A stretch of DNA of 64,000 nt from positions 124,001 to 188,000 of the forward strand of contig NZ_WOCA01000006.1 of NCBI RefSeq assembly GCF_009728145.1. Reading direction: 5' to 3'. The notes beneath the pieces were generated by a model that had not been told where the DNA came from, did no database searches, and saw nothing but the letters and a program-made list of their open reading frames with translations. This stretch comes from Ornithinibacillus caprae. GTDB lineage: Bacteria > Bacillota > Bacilli > Bacillales > Amphibacillaceae. Below are positions 56,007-64,000 of the stretch, in pieces. The position numbers and the translations under genes are program-made. The stretch's first letter is position 1; each line of letters starts with the position of its first letter.

Positions 56007-56039
56007 AGAAGAAGCAACTATCTCTTAGTTGCTTCTTCT
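56007..56039 (+). terminator. Hairpin between secreted protein and ABC genes
   Basis: Thirteen- to fourteen-bp stem AGAAGAAGCAACTA / TAGTTGCTTCTTCT with a five-base loop. The following bases are not a clean T-run, so it may only dampen read-through. Confidence 0.7.
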
Positions 56040-56069
56040 ATAATTATAAGATAAATAGGAGACTGTTTT

Positions 56070-56738
56070 ATGATTCTACTTAAAAACATTAACGTAACTT
56101 ATCCTTCATTAGAGAAACCAATCTTAAAAAACATTAATTTGCACATCAAAACTGGAGAGTGGGTATCTCTTGTAGGTCCATCGGGATCTGGAAAGACTTC
56201 GTTTTTAAAGGTTATATCTGGAAAACTGGATACTGTAGAGGGAAATGTGATTATACATGAAACTGATATTAATGGGCTTTCAGCTCACAAAAGACATGAA
56301 TTTATACGTCGACATGTATCAACTGTATATCAGCAATTTAGACTGCTCCCTCAGTTTTCCGTATTAGAAAATATTATGTTGCCGTTAATCCCTCATGAGA
56401 ATAAAAAAAGGATACAAAGTAGGGCAAGAGAACTGATTGATGAAGTTGGCTTAACCCATAGAGTAACTCATTTTCCACACCAACTATCAGGTGGAGAACA
56501 ACAACGCGTAGCTTTCGCAAGAGCCCTTATTACTGATCCTTCTATTCTTTTATGTGACGAACCAACAGGAAATTTGGATACTAATAATCGTGATATTATT
56601 TTAGAGTTATTAACTCAGATACATAAAAAAGGAAAAACTATTATTTTGGCTACACATGATGAAATTGTTGCTAAAAAAGGAAAAAATATACTTACTTTTC
56701 ATGAAGAGGATGTTCATAAAGGAGAAGTAGTTCTATGA
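56070..56738 (+). CDS. ABC transporter ATP-binding protein, LolD/MacB-like
   Basis: 222 residues: Walker A GPSGSGKT near 36-43, signature LSGGEQQR, Walker B ILLCDEPTGNLD. It belongs to the group that works with FtsX/MacB-type permeases. The stop overlaps the permease gene by four bases. Confidence 0.92.
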   Translation: MILLKNINVTYPSLEKPILKNINLHIKTGEWVSLVGPSGSGKTSFLKVISGKLDTVEGNVIIHETDINGLSAHKRHEFIRRHVSTVYQQFRLLPQFSVLENIMLPLIPHENKKRIQSRARELIDEVGLTHRVTHFPHQLSGGEQQRVAFARALITDPSILLCDEPTGNLDTNNRDIILELLTQIHKKGKTIILATHDEIVAKKGKNILTFHEEDVHKGEVVL

Positions 56739-59213
56739 TTCGTTATAGTTGGCGATCGGTGAAAAATAACTTTTGGTCATCCTTTTTAGTCATGTGCTCC
56801 CTTATTGCTATATTTATAGCGGGACCTGTTAGTATTTCGGCGTTATTTGATATACAAGCAAAAGTCGATGACAATATACAAGTATACGCGAGAGGTAGCT
56901 ATGACATATTAATTCGTTCAAGTAATTCCAAAACAGAAGTTTGAGGAAGAATTAGGAAAGGTAGAAGAAAATTATTTAACAACAGGTGATGGGGGCATCA
57001 CTCTGGAGGAGTGGGAACAAATTAAAAATTTGTCCAGTGTAGAGATAGCAGCCCCAATAGCTTCCCTAGGGTACTTCACTGGAGAAAATAAAACCTTTAC
57101 TTTAGCTTACCCACATACTAGTAGCTATATAGAAACTGAATTCAATACAACCGATGGAGTTAATGAATATACAATTCGTGATGAGGGCGGTTATTTTTAT
57201 GTTTTAGAACAAGAGGGCTACCTAGAAGGATTTGATTTTTATAAAGAACCTGGTCATGGTTATATAGGAGAAGGTATGAAACCTGAATTTGGTATTCCCC
57301 TAACCTATCACCTTACAGTTGGAGTCGATCAAGAAGAAGAGGAAAAATTGACAGGTATAGATCTTTCAGCTCTTAAAAATCCAATTCCAGCACAACTTGA
57401 ATGGAGCTATAGTCAGTATGGTGCAAAGAGAAATATTCCGATTATTTACTTATCTGATTCCTTTGTTTCATTGAGGGCTGAAACAAGTTTATCGGAATTA
57501 GATTGGGGTAGTGAACAAACGATTCAATTAAAGGAAGAGCTTGATCTCCAAGATAACGAGGCTTTCTTTTTTTCTGAGAAATATGAAACCTTAGGGGATA
57601 GATTATCGAAAATCGAGCGCTTGAATACAGAGGGAATAAAAATTTTCTTATCTGATCAAATAAAACCATTTTATTATGAACCCTTTTCTTATAATTATGA
57701 TGGTACCTTCAGTGGGGAGGAAAACTATTCATTTGGAATTAGTGAGACTCCTATATTTTATCGTACAAAACCAATTGATTACACAATTCGTAAAGATCAA
57801 ACCTTGGAGGTTAAACAAATAGGGCAAGATTCAGGGGTTCCTGTATACCGAGAAATTGAAAAACAAGGAGTTTCTGTTAGGGAGAAACGGGAGGATATAC
57901 CATTTCTTTTATATCCAGTTGGTACCTTTACAACAAAATCTCATCAGGAATCGTTGGCCGCAAGCCCATTAGGCATCTATCAACAAGCACCAACCACTAA
58001 GCTGGATGACGGCACAACCCTTCATGAAACAATTACTCCTGGTAGCTTTATTAGTTCACCAGCACATGGAATTGTTAGCTTAGAGGATGCTGCATATATC
58101 AAGGGAGATGCCCCTATTGATGCTATTAGACTAAGGGTAGATGGTATTAATTCATACAACGAAGAAGCAATACGGAAAATTAATGATGTTATTCTCGATA
58201 TTTCAGAAATTGGTGGTTTTGATATCGTAGTGGTGGCTGGAGCATCTCCATCACCCGTAATAATGGACGTAGAAGGAGTAGGGGAGGTTGAGCAATCGTG
58301 GACTAGTCTAGGGGCAGCGGCGACTATATCTGAGGGTTGGAATACAACTAATCTATTAATCTCAAGTGTATTTCTAATGATTAGTATAGTATACATAGTA
58401 AACCACGCCATGTTTAGAAAGTATACGAAAAAAAATGAAACTAAATTACTATCAGATATAGGCTGGAAAGTAAGACATATTAAGCAATTCCATTTAATAG
58501 AAAATTACTTGTTAATAATATTTTCGGGTATATTAGGAGGATTAATACTTTTTATCCTTTATTTGTTTAATCTAGTTAGTAGTATTACATTAGTAATCTA
58601 CCTAATTATTGTCCTGTTAACCTTTTTAATTCCTTTTTTGATTATAGTTTTAGTTAAAAATAAACTACGATCAACTAATAGGTTTAATGGAGTTAAATTT
58701 AAGAAGGTTTGGTTGAAAAATGTTTTATTCTATAAAAAATTGATAATTTTATGTTTCCTTCAGTTAATATTTGTTACATTTTTATTCAATTTCGTACCTG
58801 CAAACTTATTTGTTACAAATCAATCAACTGGTGATACTAACTTAGGGGTGTTTATTAATGATCTAATTTTGATTTTGATTTTGGTCATATTAGTAGCAAC
58901 TCTTTACATCGCTACAACTACAATAATTGATAGTATTTCTTCATTCCTTTTTATTAGAAAAGAAGAAATTTTAACTTTAAGGGATATTGGTTGGCGAGTA
59001 AAAGACATCCATAATACTTTTATGAAAGAATCAATTGCTTGGATCATACCCTCATTTATTATTGGTATGGCTATAAGTATCATTATATCAAGTACTGTAC
59101 TTACATTCACTGTAGAATTAGTATTCCTCTCTATATGTATAACTCTATTGTTAAGTATAGGAAGCATGATTTTGGTATATAATTTAATAAAAAGAACACT
59201 AAAAAAGATTTAG
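56735..59213 (+). pseudogene. FtsX/MacB-like ABC permease interrupted by a one-base frameshift
   Basis: The frame beginning at 56735 (one membrane helix, MIRYSWRSVKNNFWSSF start) stops at 56942-56944. The +1 frame continues without a start to 59213. Removing one base near 56939 turns KTEV-stop into KTEFEEELGKVEENYL and gives one 825-residue protein with a large outside domain and a C-terminal FtsX-like part with about seven helices. It may be a real mutation or a sequencing error; either way the parts belong to one gene. Confidence 0.85.
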
Positions 59214-59228
59214 AGTGAATTCATAACA

Positions 59229-59280
59229 AAAATGGTAAGTATTCGTTTGTTCTATACGAATATTTACCATTTTGTATTTT
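59229..59280 (+). terminator. Terminator after the ABC permease gene
   Basis: Long stem AAAATGGTAAGTATTCG / CGAATATTTACCATTTT (one G-U) and a following GTATTTTT. Confidence 0.85.
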
Positions 59281-59385
59281 TAGGAGAGTTGACCGTGATG
59301 ATCCGTGGAAAGGGTAGCTTGGATGTCCTGGTCCAGGGTTCCTATCTCATGGTTCTGCTAATTTGATAAAAAATAACATTTATTA

Positions 59386-59414
59386 TTGACATTTTTGTGA
59401 TAAAGTTACATAAT
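59386..59414 (+). promoter_or_regulatory. Promoter of the sugar-acid operon
   Basis: TTGACA (-35), 17-base spacer, CATAAT (-10). Copies of AAATAACATT at 59371-59380 and 59424-59433 flank it, 53 bases apart. Confidence 0.75.
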
Positions 59415-59427
59415 GGTGTTAGTAAAT

Positions 59428-59440
59428 AACATTAAATGTT
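59428..59440 (+). promoter_or_regulatory. Operator-like dyad AACAT-TAA-ATGTT
   Basis: Small perfect inverted repeat just after the predicted transcription start and before the DeoR gene; likely binding place of that regulator. Confidence 0.45.
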
Positions 59441-59469
59441 TAAAATTAACAAAGTGAAGGGTTGATCCT

Positions 59470-60219
59470 ATGCAACCAACTGAACGTAGAGAATGGGTTA
59501 TGCAACAAGTAAGAGAGAACGGCAAAGTTGAAATTGAAGTGCTTTCTGCAGAGCTAAATGTCTCCCCGATGACTATTCGACGAGATTTAGATCAGCTGGA
59601 GGAGGAGGGGAAGGTAATCCGTATTCACGGAGGAGCCGTCTTGCCGAAGCCGCTTATAACTGAAACCCCGTTCTTCGCAAAGGAAAGCAGAAGAATTGAA
59701 CAGAAAAGAATGATTGCTCAAAAGGCACTTTCTTATATAAAAGAAGGTCAAACGATCATACTAGATTCAGGAACAACTACACTAGAATTAGCAAGATTAC
59801 TACGCAATCGAGAGAATATTACAGTGATTACCAATGACATAAAGATAGCAGCTGAATTAGTGGATAGTTCCCTGAAGGTAATTGTAACAGGTGGGGAATT
59901 ACAAAATGATGTCGGTGCATTATTTGGTCCACAAACACATCAATTTTTAAAAAATATTCATGTTGATTTATTTTTCTTAGGAGCACATGCGATTGATGTT
60001 CAAGCTGGTGTAACGTCTCCAACGTTTGAAAAGTCACTAGTTAAACAGCTAATGATTCAAGCAGCAGAGAGTACATTGCTTGTAGCGGATTCAAGTAAAA
60101 TTGATCAAAAAGCATTTTCTAAAGTTTGCAATTTAAGCGAACTAACTGGATTTATTACCGATCAAGATATTTCAGATACGATGAAAAATGAATTATCTGA
60201 TTCGATAGATATTTTATAA
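59470..60219 (+). CDS. DeoR family regulator
   Basis: 249 residues: N-terminal helix-turn-helix (VEIEVLSAELNVSPMTIRRDLDQLEEEGKVIRIHGGAVL split across two helices), then the DeoR sensor domain (IILDSGTTTLELARLL, and VTGGELQND). It probably represses its own operon until a phosphorylated sugar acid binds. First gene of the operon. Confidence 0.9.
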   Translation: MQPTERREWVMQQVRENGKVEIEVLSAELNVSPMTIRRDLDQLEEEGKVIRIHGGAVLPKPLITETPFFAKESRRIEQKRMIAQKALSYIKEGQTIILDSGTTTLELARLLRNRENITVITNDIKIAAELVDSSLKVIVTGGELQNDVGALFGPQTHQFLKNIHVDLFFLGAHAIDVQAGVTSPTFEKSLVKQLMIQAAESTLLVADSSKIDQKAFSKVCNLSELTGFITDQDISDTMKNELSDSIDIL

Positions 60220-60237
60220 CAAACGAGGTGAGGCATC

Positions 60238-61536
60238 ATGAGAGTTGGAGTAGTAGCTGACGACCTAACGGGAGCAAATGCTACAGGTGTACGTTTAAGT
60301 AAACAAGGCTTTAGCTCTGCTACGGTTGTATTTAATGATAAAATTCCAGACTCGAGAGAACTAGATGCGGTATGTATTGATACCGATTCCCGCTATGCCT
60401 TGGATGAAATTGTTGAAAATCGAGTAAACCAAGCAATAAGAAATTTACAGGAATGGGATGCAAAGATTATATGTAAACGAATTGATAGCACTGTTCGAGG
60501 GAAGATTGGACTAGAAATCGATACAGTTCTTAATGCAACTGGACCAGAGAGTGTTGCAATCGTTGTGGCATCATTTCCCGATTCTGGAAGAATTTCATCT
60601 GGTGGCTATTTATTAGTAGAGGGCGTTCCTGTTCAGGATACTGATGTGGCAAAAGACCCGGTAATGCCAATTACCCAATCCTATGTCCCAGCTATTATTG
60701 AGGAGCAAAGTAAATATTCGGTTGGACATATTGGGTTAGATATGGTGTTAGCTGGTGCTGAACCATTAAAAAATGCAATTAATCGAGGGGTAAAGGCTGG
60801 TCAACGAATTATAGTCATTGACGCTGTTACGGATGAAGATATTGAAACGATAGCTGAGTCAATGGTAGAGGTTGAGAACGTTAAGCTTGTTCCTGTTGAT
60901 CCTGGTCCTTTGACTGCTGCCTATTCAAAGGCATATTCTCATCAATTAGTTGAGCAGAGCAAGGTTATTGTAACAGTTGGAAGCGTGACATCATTATCTG
61001 CCAGGCAGCTTCAATATTTGAAAGAAAAGACGAATTCTACACCTGTATATGTCTCCGCAGAAAAACTAGCTACATTACAATCTAGCTGGGAGGAAGAAGT
61101 AAACAGGGCAATAGAGGTAGCACTTGAACGAATTCAACAAGATGATGTGCTGATTATTACTACCCATAAAGACGGGGCAAAACTAGTTAACTTTAAAGCT
61201 ATTGCTGAAAGAGAAAACACCACACAAGATGCTCTGGCTAAGCGAATTACGGATGGGCTTGGCAAAATAACGAGGCGGGTTCTTGAAAAAACGACTTATC
61301 CCGTTCAAGGATGTTTTACAAGTGGTGGGGATGTTACCGCCTCTTTATGTGCACTAAGTATGGCATCAGGAATCAAGTTAGAGGATGAAGTTTTACCATT
61401 AGCAGCTTATGGGACATTGATTGGCGGCCATTTCCCTGGACTACCGATCGTTACAAAAGGCGGTATGGTTGGGGATAAGAAGTCTATTTATGCAAGTGTG
61501 AAATATTTACGTACAAAAACGAACAGGAGGGTATAA
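60238..61536 (+). CDS. Four-carbon acid sugar kinase (DUF1537 family, DtnK/OtnK-like)
   Basis: 432 residues: N-terminal DUF1537 domain (VVADDLTGANATG near 5-17, KRIDSTVRGKIG), and a C-terminal ATP-binding domain (GCFTSGGDVTASLC). It should phosphorylate a four-carbon sugar acid such as D-threonate or D-erythronate. GAGGTGAGG precedes the ATG. Confidence 0.9.
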   Translation: MRVGVVADDLTGANATGVRLSKQGFSSATVVFNDKIPDSRELDAVCIDTDSRYALDEIVENRVNQAIRNLQEWDAKIICKRIDSTVRGKIGLEIDTVLNATGPESVAIVVASFPDSGRISSGGYLLVEGVPVQDTDVAKDPVMPITQSYVPAIIEEQSKYSVGHIGLDMVLAGAEPLKNAINRGVKAGQRIIVIDAVTDEDIETIAESMVEVENVKLVPVDPGPLTAAYSKAYSHQLVEQSKVIVTVGSVTSLSARQLQYLKEKTNSTPVYVSAEKLATLQSSWEEEVNRAIEVALERIQQDDVLIITTHKDGAKLVNFKAIAERENTTQDALAKRITDGLGKITRRVLEKTTYPVQGCFTSGGDVTASLCALSMASGIKLEDEVLPLAAYGTLIGGHFPGLPIVTKGGMVGDKKSIYASVKYLRTKTNRRV

Positions 61537-61539
61537 AAC

Positions 61540-62556
61540 ATGACTAACGAACGAGCGATAATCGCTATACCAATGGGGGATCCAGCAGGTATTGGCCCTG
61601 AGATCACAGCAAAATCTTTAGTGAATGAAGATATCTATAATATGTGTAAGCCGGTTGTAATAGGGGACGCAAAAGTATTCGCTAAAGCAATTGAAATTGT
61701 GGAAGCAAGCCTGAAAATTAACGTAATTGAAAAACCGGAAGAAGGTAAATACGAATTCGGAACTGTTGATATTATCGATTTGAAAAATATTGATATGGAT
61801 CAATTACAATATGGTGAGGTTCAAGCGCAATGCGGTAAAGCTGCATTTGAATACATTAAAACTTCTGTAGACCTTGCAAAAGAAGGAACTGTTAAAGCGT
61901 TAGCAACAACTCCGATTAATAAAGAGTCATTGAAAGCGGCAAAAGTTCCTTATATTGGACATACAGAAATGCTAGAAGATCTTGCAGATACAAAAGATCC
62001 ATTAACCATGTTCCAAGTGAATGGCATGAGAATCTTCTTCTTAACACGTCATTTATCATTAAAAGCTGCGATTGCACAAATGACAAAAGAGCGTGTTCGA
62101 GATTATCTAAATCGTTGTGATAAAGCACTTCAACGTTTAGGTGTCGAAAATCGCAAATTCGCGGTTGCCGGTCTAAACCCACATAGTGGAGAAGGCGGTT
62201 TATTTGGAATGGAAGAGGTTGATGAAATCGGACCAGGAATCGAAGCGGCGGTTCAGGATGGAATCGATGCAGTTGGTCCAGTTCCAGCTGACTCGGTATT
62301 TTTCCAAGCATTGAACGGAAAATATGATGCTGTCCTTTCGTTGTACCATGATCAAGGACATATTGCTGCGAAGATGACAGATTTTCACCGGACCATTTCC
62401 ATTACAAATGGTCTACCATTTTTAAGAACATCTGTCGACCATGGTACAGCGTTTGATATTGCTGGGAAGAACATTGCATCAAGTGTCAGCATGGAAGAAT
62501 GTATCAAATTAGCTGCTGAATATGCACCGAAATTTACTAGAGACACATTGGGATAA
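61540..62556 (+). CDS. pdxA2: PdxA2, 4-phospho sugar-acid dehydrogenase
   Basis: 338 residues of the PdxA family: metal-site histidines in [14 protein letters not shown] and LYHDQGHIA. Beside a DUF1537 kinase it is PdxA2 and would oxidise and decarboxylate D-threonate/D-erythronate 4-phosphate to dihydroxyacetone phosphate, not the vitamin B6 reaction. GGAGGG precedes the ATG, three bases after the kinase stop. Confidence 0.9.
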   Translation: MTNERAIIAIPMGDPAGIGPEITAKSLVNEDIYNMCKPVVIGDAKVFAKAIEIVEASLKINVIEKPEEGKYEFGTVDIIDLKNIDMDQLQYGEVQAQCGKAAFEYIKTSVDLAKEGTVKALATTPINKESLKAAKVPYIGHTEMLEDLADTKDPLTMFQVNGMRIFFLTRHLSLKAAIAQMTKERVRDYLNRCDKALQRLGVENRKFAVAGLNPHSGEGGLFGMEEVDEIGPGIEAAVQDGIDAVGPVPADSVFFQALNGKYDAVLSLYHDQGHIAAKMTDFHRTISITNGLPFLRTSVDHGTAFDIAGKNIASSVSMEECIKLAAEYAPKFTRDTLG

Positions 62557-62561
62557 ATAAA

Positions 62562-62589
62562 TGCTGAGGTTAGTTTAATAACCTCAGCA
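62562..62589 (+). other. Hairpin between pdxA2 and the permease gene
   Basis: Eleven-bp stem TGCTGAGGTTA / TAACCTCAGCA with a six-base loop and no T-run; perhaps it protects the upstream mRNA end after processing. Confidence 0.6.
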
Positions 62590-62636
62590 AAATTGGTAAA
62601 AAAATGAAAGCCATTTCATGAGGGGAGAGAAAGTCC

Positions 62637-64000
62637 ATGGAAGTTTCAGGTACACAAATGATTATCGGTCTAATATTAGGTATTGCTTTATTAATTCTTT
62701 TGGTTTTAAAAACAAAGGTTCACGCATTTATCGCACTTCTTATCGCAGCTTCTATCACAGGAATCGTAGGGGGTATGAATCCTAATGATGTAGTTGCAGA
62801 AATCACCAATGGTTTTGGTAGTACATTAGGCTCTATTGGTATTATTATCGGTTTAGGGGTAATGATGGGGCGGATATTAGAAGTATCAGGAGCTGCAGAA
62901 AAGCTAGCCTATACACTAATTAAAAAATTAGGAAAGAAAAAAGAAGAATGGGCGATGGCAGTTGCAGGTTATCTAGTAGCAATTCCAATCTTTGTAGATT
63001 CAGCGTTCGTTATTTTACACCCACTAGTGAAAGCATTATCGAGAAAAACAGGTAAATCTGTTGTTGCATTAGGAGTGGCTTTAGCTGTTGGATTAGCGGT
63101 TACCCACCATGCAGTACCACCAACACCAGGTCCATTAGGAGTAGCTGGGATATTTGGTGCAGATGTAGGTTTAATGATTTTAGTAGGTCTTCTATTTTCT
63201 GTACCTATTATTATTGTTGGTGTGTTATATGCTAAATGGATTGGAAAGAAAATACACCAGGTTCCAGCTGAAGACGGAGAAGGCTTTGTAAGGTTGGATG
63301 AGGGTGCAGTTTATAAAGAATTTTTACATGCCGTAGATGAAAGAGAAAAAGAACTTCCTTCATTTGCAAAAGCTATAATGCCTATACTAGTACCAATTAT
63401 TTTGATTTTCATTAATACAACTTTTGGTGCGTTACATGATTCAGGCGTTATAACATTAAATGAGACATTGCTTTCTTATATTATGTTTATCGGTAACCCA
63501 GTAATTGCTGTAGGACTTGGATTAATTGTTGCTATCTATACGCTCACGAATAATCTTCGTAAATCAGAAACGCTAGATCGTATGGAAGAAGGAATTAAGA
63601 CGGCAGGTATTATTTTACTTGTAACAGGAGCAGGTGGTGCGCTAGGTAATGTACTACGTGCAAGTGGTACAGGTGATTTAATTGCTGAGCAAGTTGCACA
63701 ATGGTCAATACCAGCTATTTTAGTACCTTTCTTTATTGCTACGTTTGTTCGTCTCGTACAAGGTAGTGGAACGGTAGCAATGATAACAGCTGCATCTATC
63801 TCTGCTCCTATCGTTGCAAGTCTAGACGTAAACTTAGTGTTAGCTGCACAAGCAGCTGCATTAGGTGCAATGATTTTCTCTTACTTTAATGATAGCTTAT
63901 TCTGGGTTGTAAACAGAATGTTAGGAATTAAAAATGTAAAAGAGCAGATTCTAGTTTGGTCTGTACCAACAACCATTGCTTGGGGTGTAGCATTAATTAT
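62637..64000 (+). CDS. GntP family permease (3' end beyond the window)
   Basis: Open frame from the ATG at 62637 (AGGGGAG upstream) to the window edge, about 454 codons visible. It has many membrane helices and family features (GLGVMMGRILEVSGAAEKLA, PPTPGPLGVAGIFGADVG, and LVQGSGTVAMITAAS). GntP permeases import gluconate-type sugar acids; here the substrate is likely the same four-carbon acid handled by the kinase and PdxA2. Confidence 0.92.
   Translation, partial: MEVSGTQMIIGLILGIALLILLVLKTKVHAFIALLIAASITGIVGGMNPNDVVAEITNGFGSTLGSIGIIIGLGVMMGRILEVSGAAEKLAYTLIKKLGKKKEEWAMAVAGYLVAIPIFVDSAFVILHPLVKALSRKTGKSVVALGVALAVGLAVTHHAVPPTPGPLGVAGIFGADVGLMILVGLLFSVPIIIVGVLYAKWIGKKIHQVPAEDGEGFVRLDEGAVYKEFLHAVDEREKELPSFAKAIMPILVPIILIFINTTFGALHDSGVITLNETLLSYIMFIGNPVIAVGLGLIVAIYTLTNNLRKSETLDRMEEGIKTAGIILLVTGAGGALGNVLRASGTGDLIAEQVAQWSIPAILVPFFIATFVRLVQGSGTVAMITAASISAPIVASLDVNLVLAAQAAALGAMIFSYFNDSLFWVVNRMLGIKNVKEQILVWSVPTTIAWGVALI

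Noticed and set aside
56913-56945. Programmed +1 frameshift in the ABC permease
   Set aside because: No slippery codon, internal ribosome-like stimulator or downstream structure typical of programmed shifting is apparent; mutation or sequencing error is simpler.

Overview
The window looks like chromosomal DNA from a low-GC, Gram-positive, spore-forming bacterium of the family Bacillaceae (Oceanobacillus/Virgibacillus-like). The evidence is AGGAGG-type ribosome sites with many TTG/GTG starts, sigma-A promoters with 17-bp spacers, CcpA (cre)-like sites, and Bacillus-type gene sets (paiA-paiB, YhaQ/YhaP-like and YtrA-like ABC operons, NrdE-NrdI-NrdF). I see no rRNA, tRNA, CRISPR array, prophage or insertion sequence.

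Region by region. 1-6.0 kb: the 3' part of a large-subunit catalase, an unusual MurE-like Mur ligase, a small unknown protein, a thioredoxin-reductase-like ferredoxin-NADP reductase and a PaaY-like gamma-carbonic-anhydrase protein. 6.0-24.7 kb: an aromatic catabolic island. paaX diverges from paaABCD, an EthD-like gene, two crotonases (paaF/paaG-like), an aldehyde dehydrogenase, paaH, paaJ, a third crotonase and an NPD-type flavoprotein. A second transcription unit follows: a FlK-like acyl-CoA thioesterase, phenylalanine dehydrogenase and the E1 alpha and beta subunits of a 2-oxoacid dehydrogenase. After it comes a TrpXYZ-type ABC importer with its own promoter and cre-like site. 24.8-28.4 kb: a Cam-like gamma-carbonic anhydrase, NADP-glutamate dehydrogenase and a MerR-methyltransferase fusion. 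28.5-32.5 kb: a cobalamin riboswitch in front of nrdE-nrdI-nrdF. 32.7-36.9 kb: a GNAT enzyme, a cell-wall amidase, a DUF402 protein, EutH and small membrane proteins. 36.9-43.9 kb: a conserved membrane/DUF4129/DUF4350/MoxR/DUF58/SpoIIM-like/RDD operon. 44-47.2 kb: membrane proteins and a MarR-paiA-paiB unit with two near-identical operators. 47.5-53.4 kb: two leftward ABC operons. 53.6-59.2 kb: DoxX, a PH-domain protein, Cu/Zn superoxide dismutase, a small secreted protein and an ABC transporter whose permease gene carries a one-base frameshift. 59.4-64 kb: a DeoR-regulated four-carbon sugar acid operon (kinase, PdxA2, GntP permease) that runs off the window.

The most interesting feature is the 6-25 kb island. 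The paaA promoter and the promoter of the thioesterase-PheDH-E1 unit have the same layout: TTGA(T/C)-type -35, 17-bp spacer, -10, one base, then the dyad ACGTT-N5-AACGT. With no phenylacetate-CoA ligase (PaaK) in the window, this suggests one regulon that imports phenylalanine, deaminates it to phenylpyruvate, oxidatively decarboxylates this directly to phenylacetyl-CoA and passes it to the Paa epoxidation/beta-oxidation route. That route is inferred from gene content and promoter structure and has not been demonstrated.
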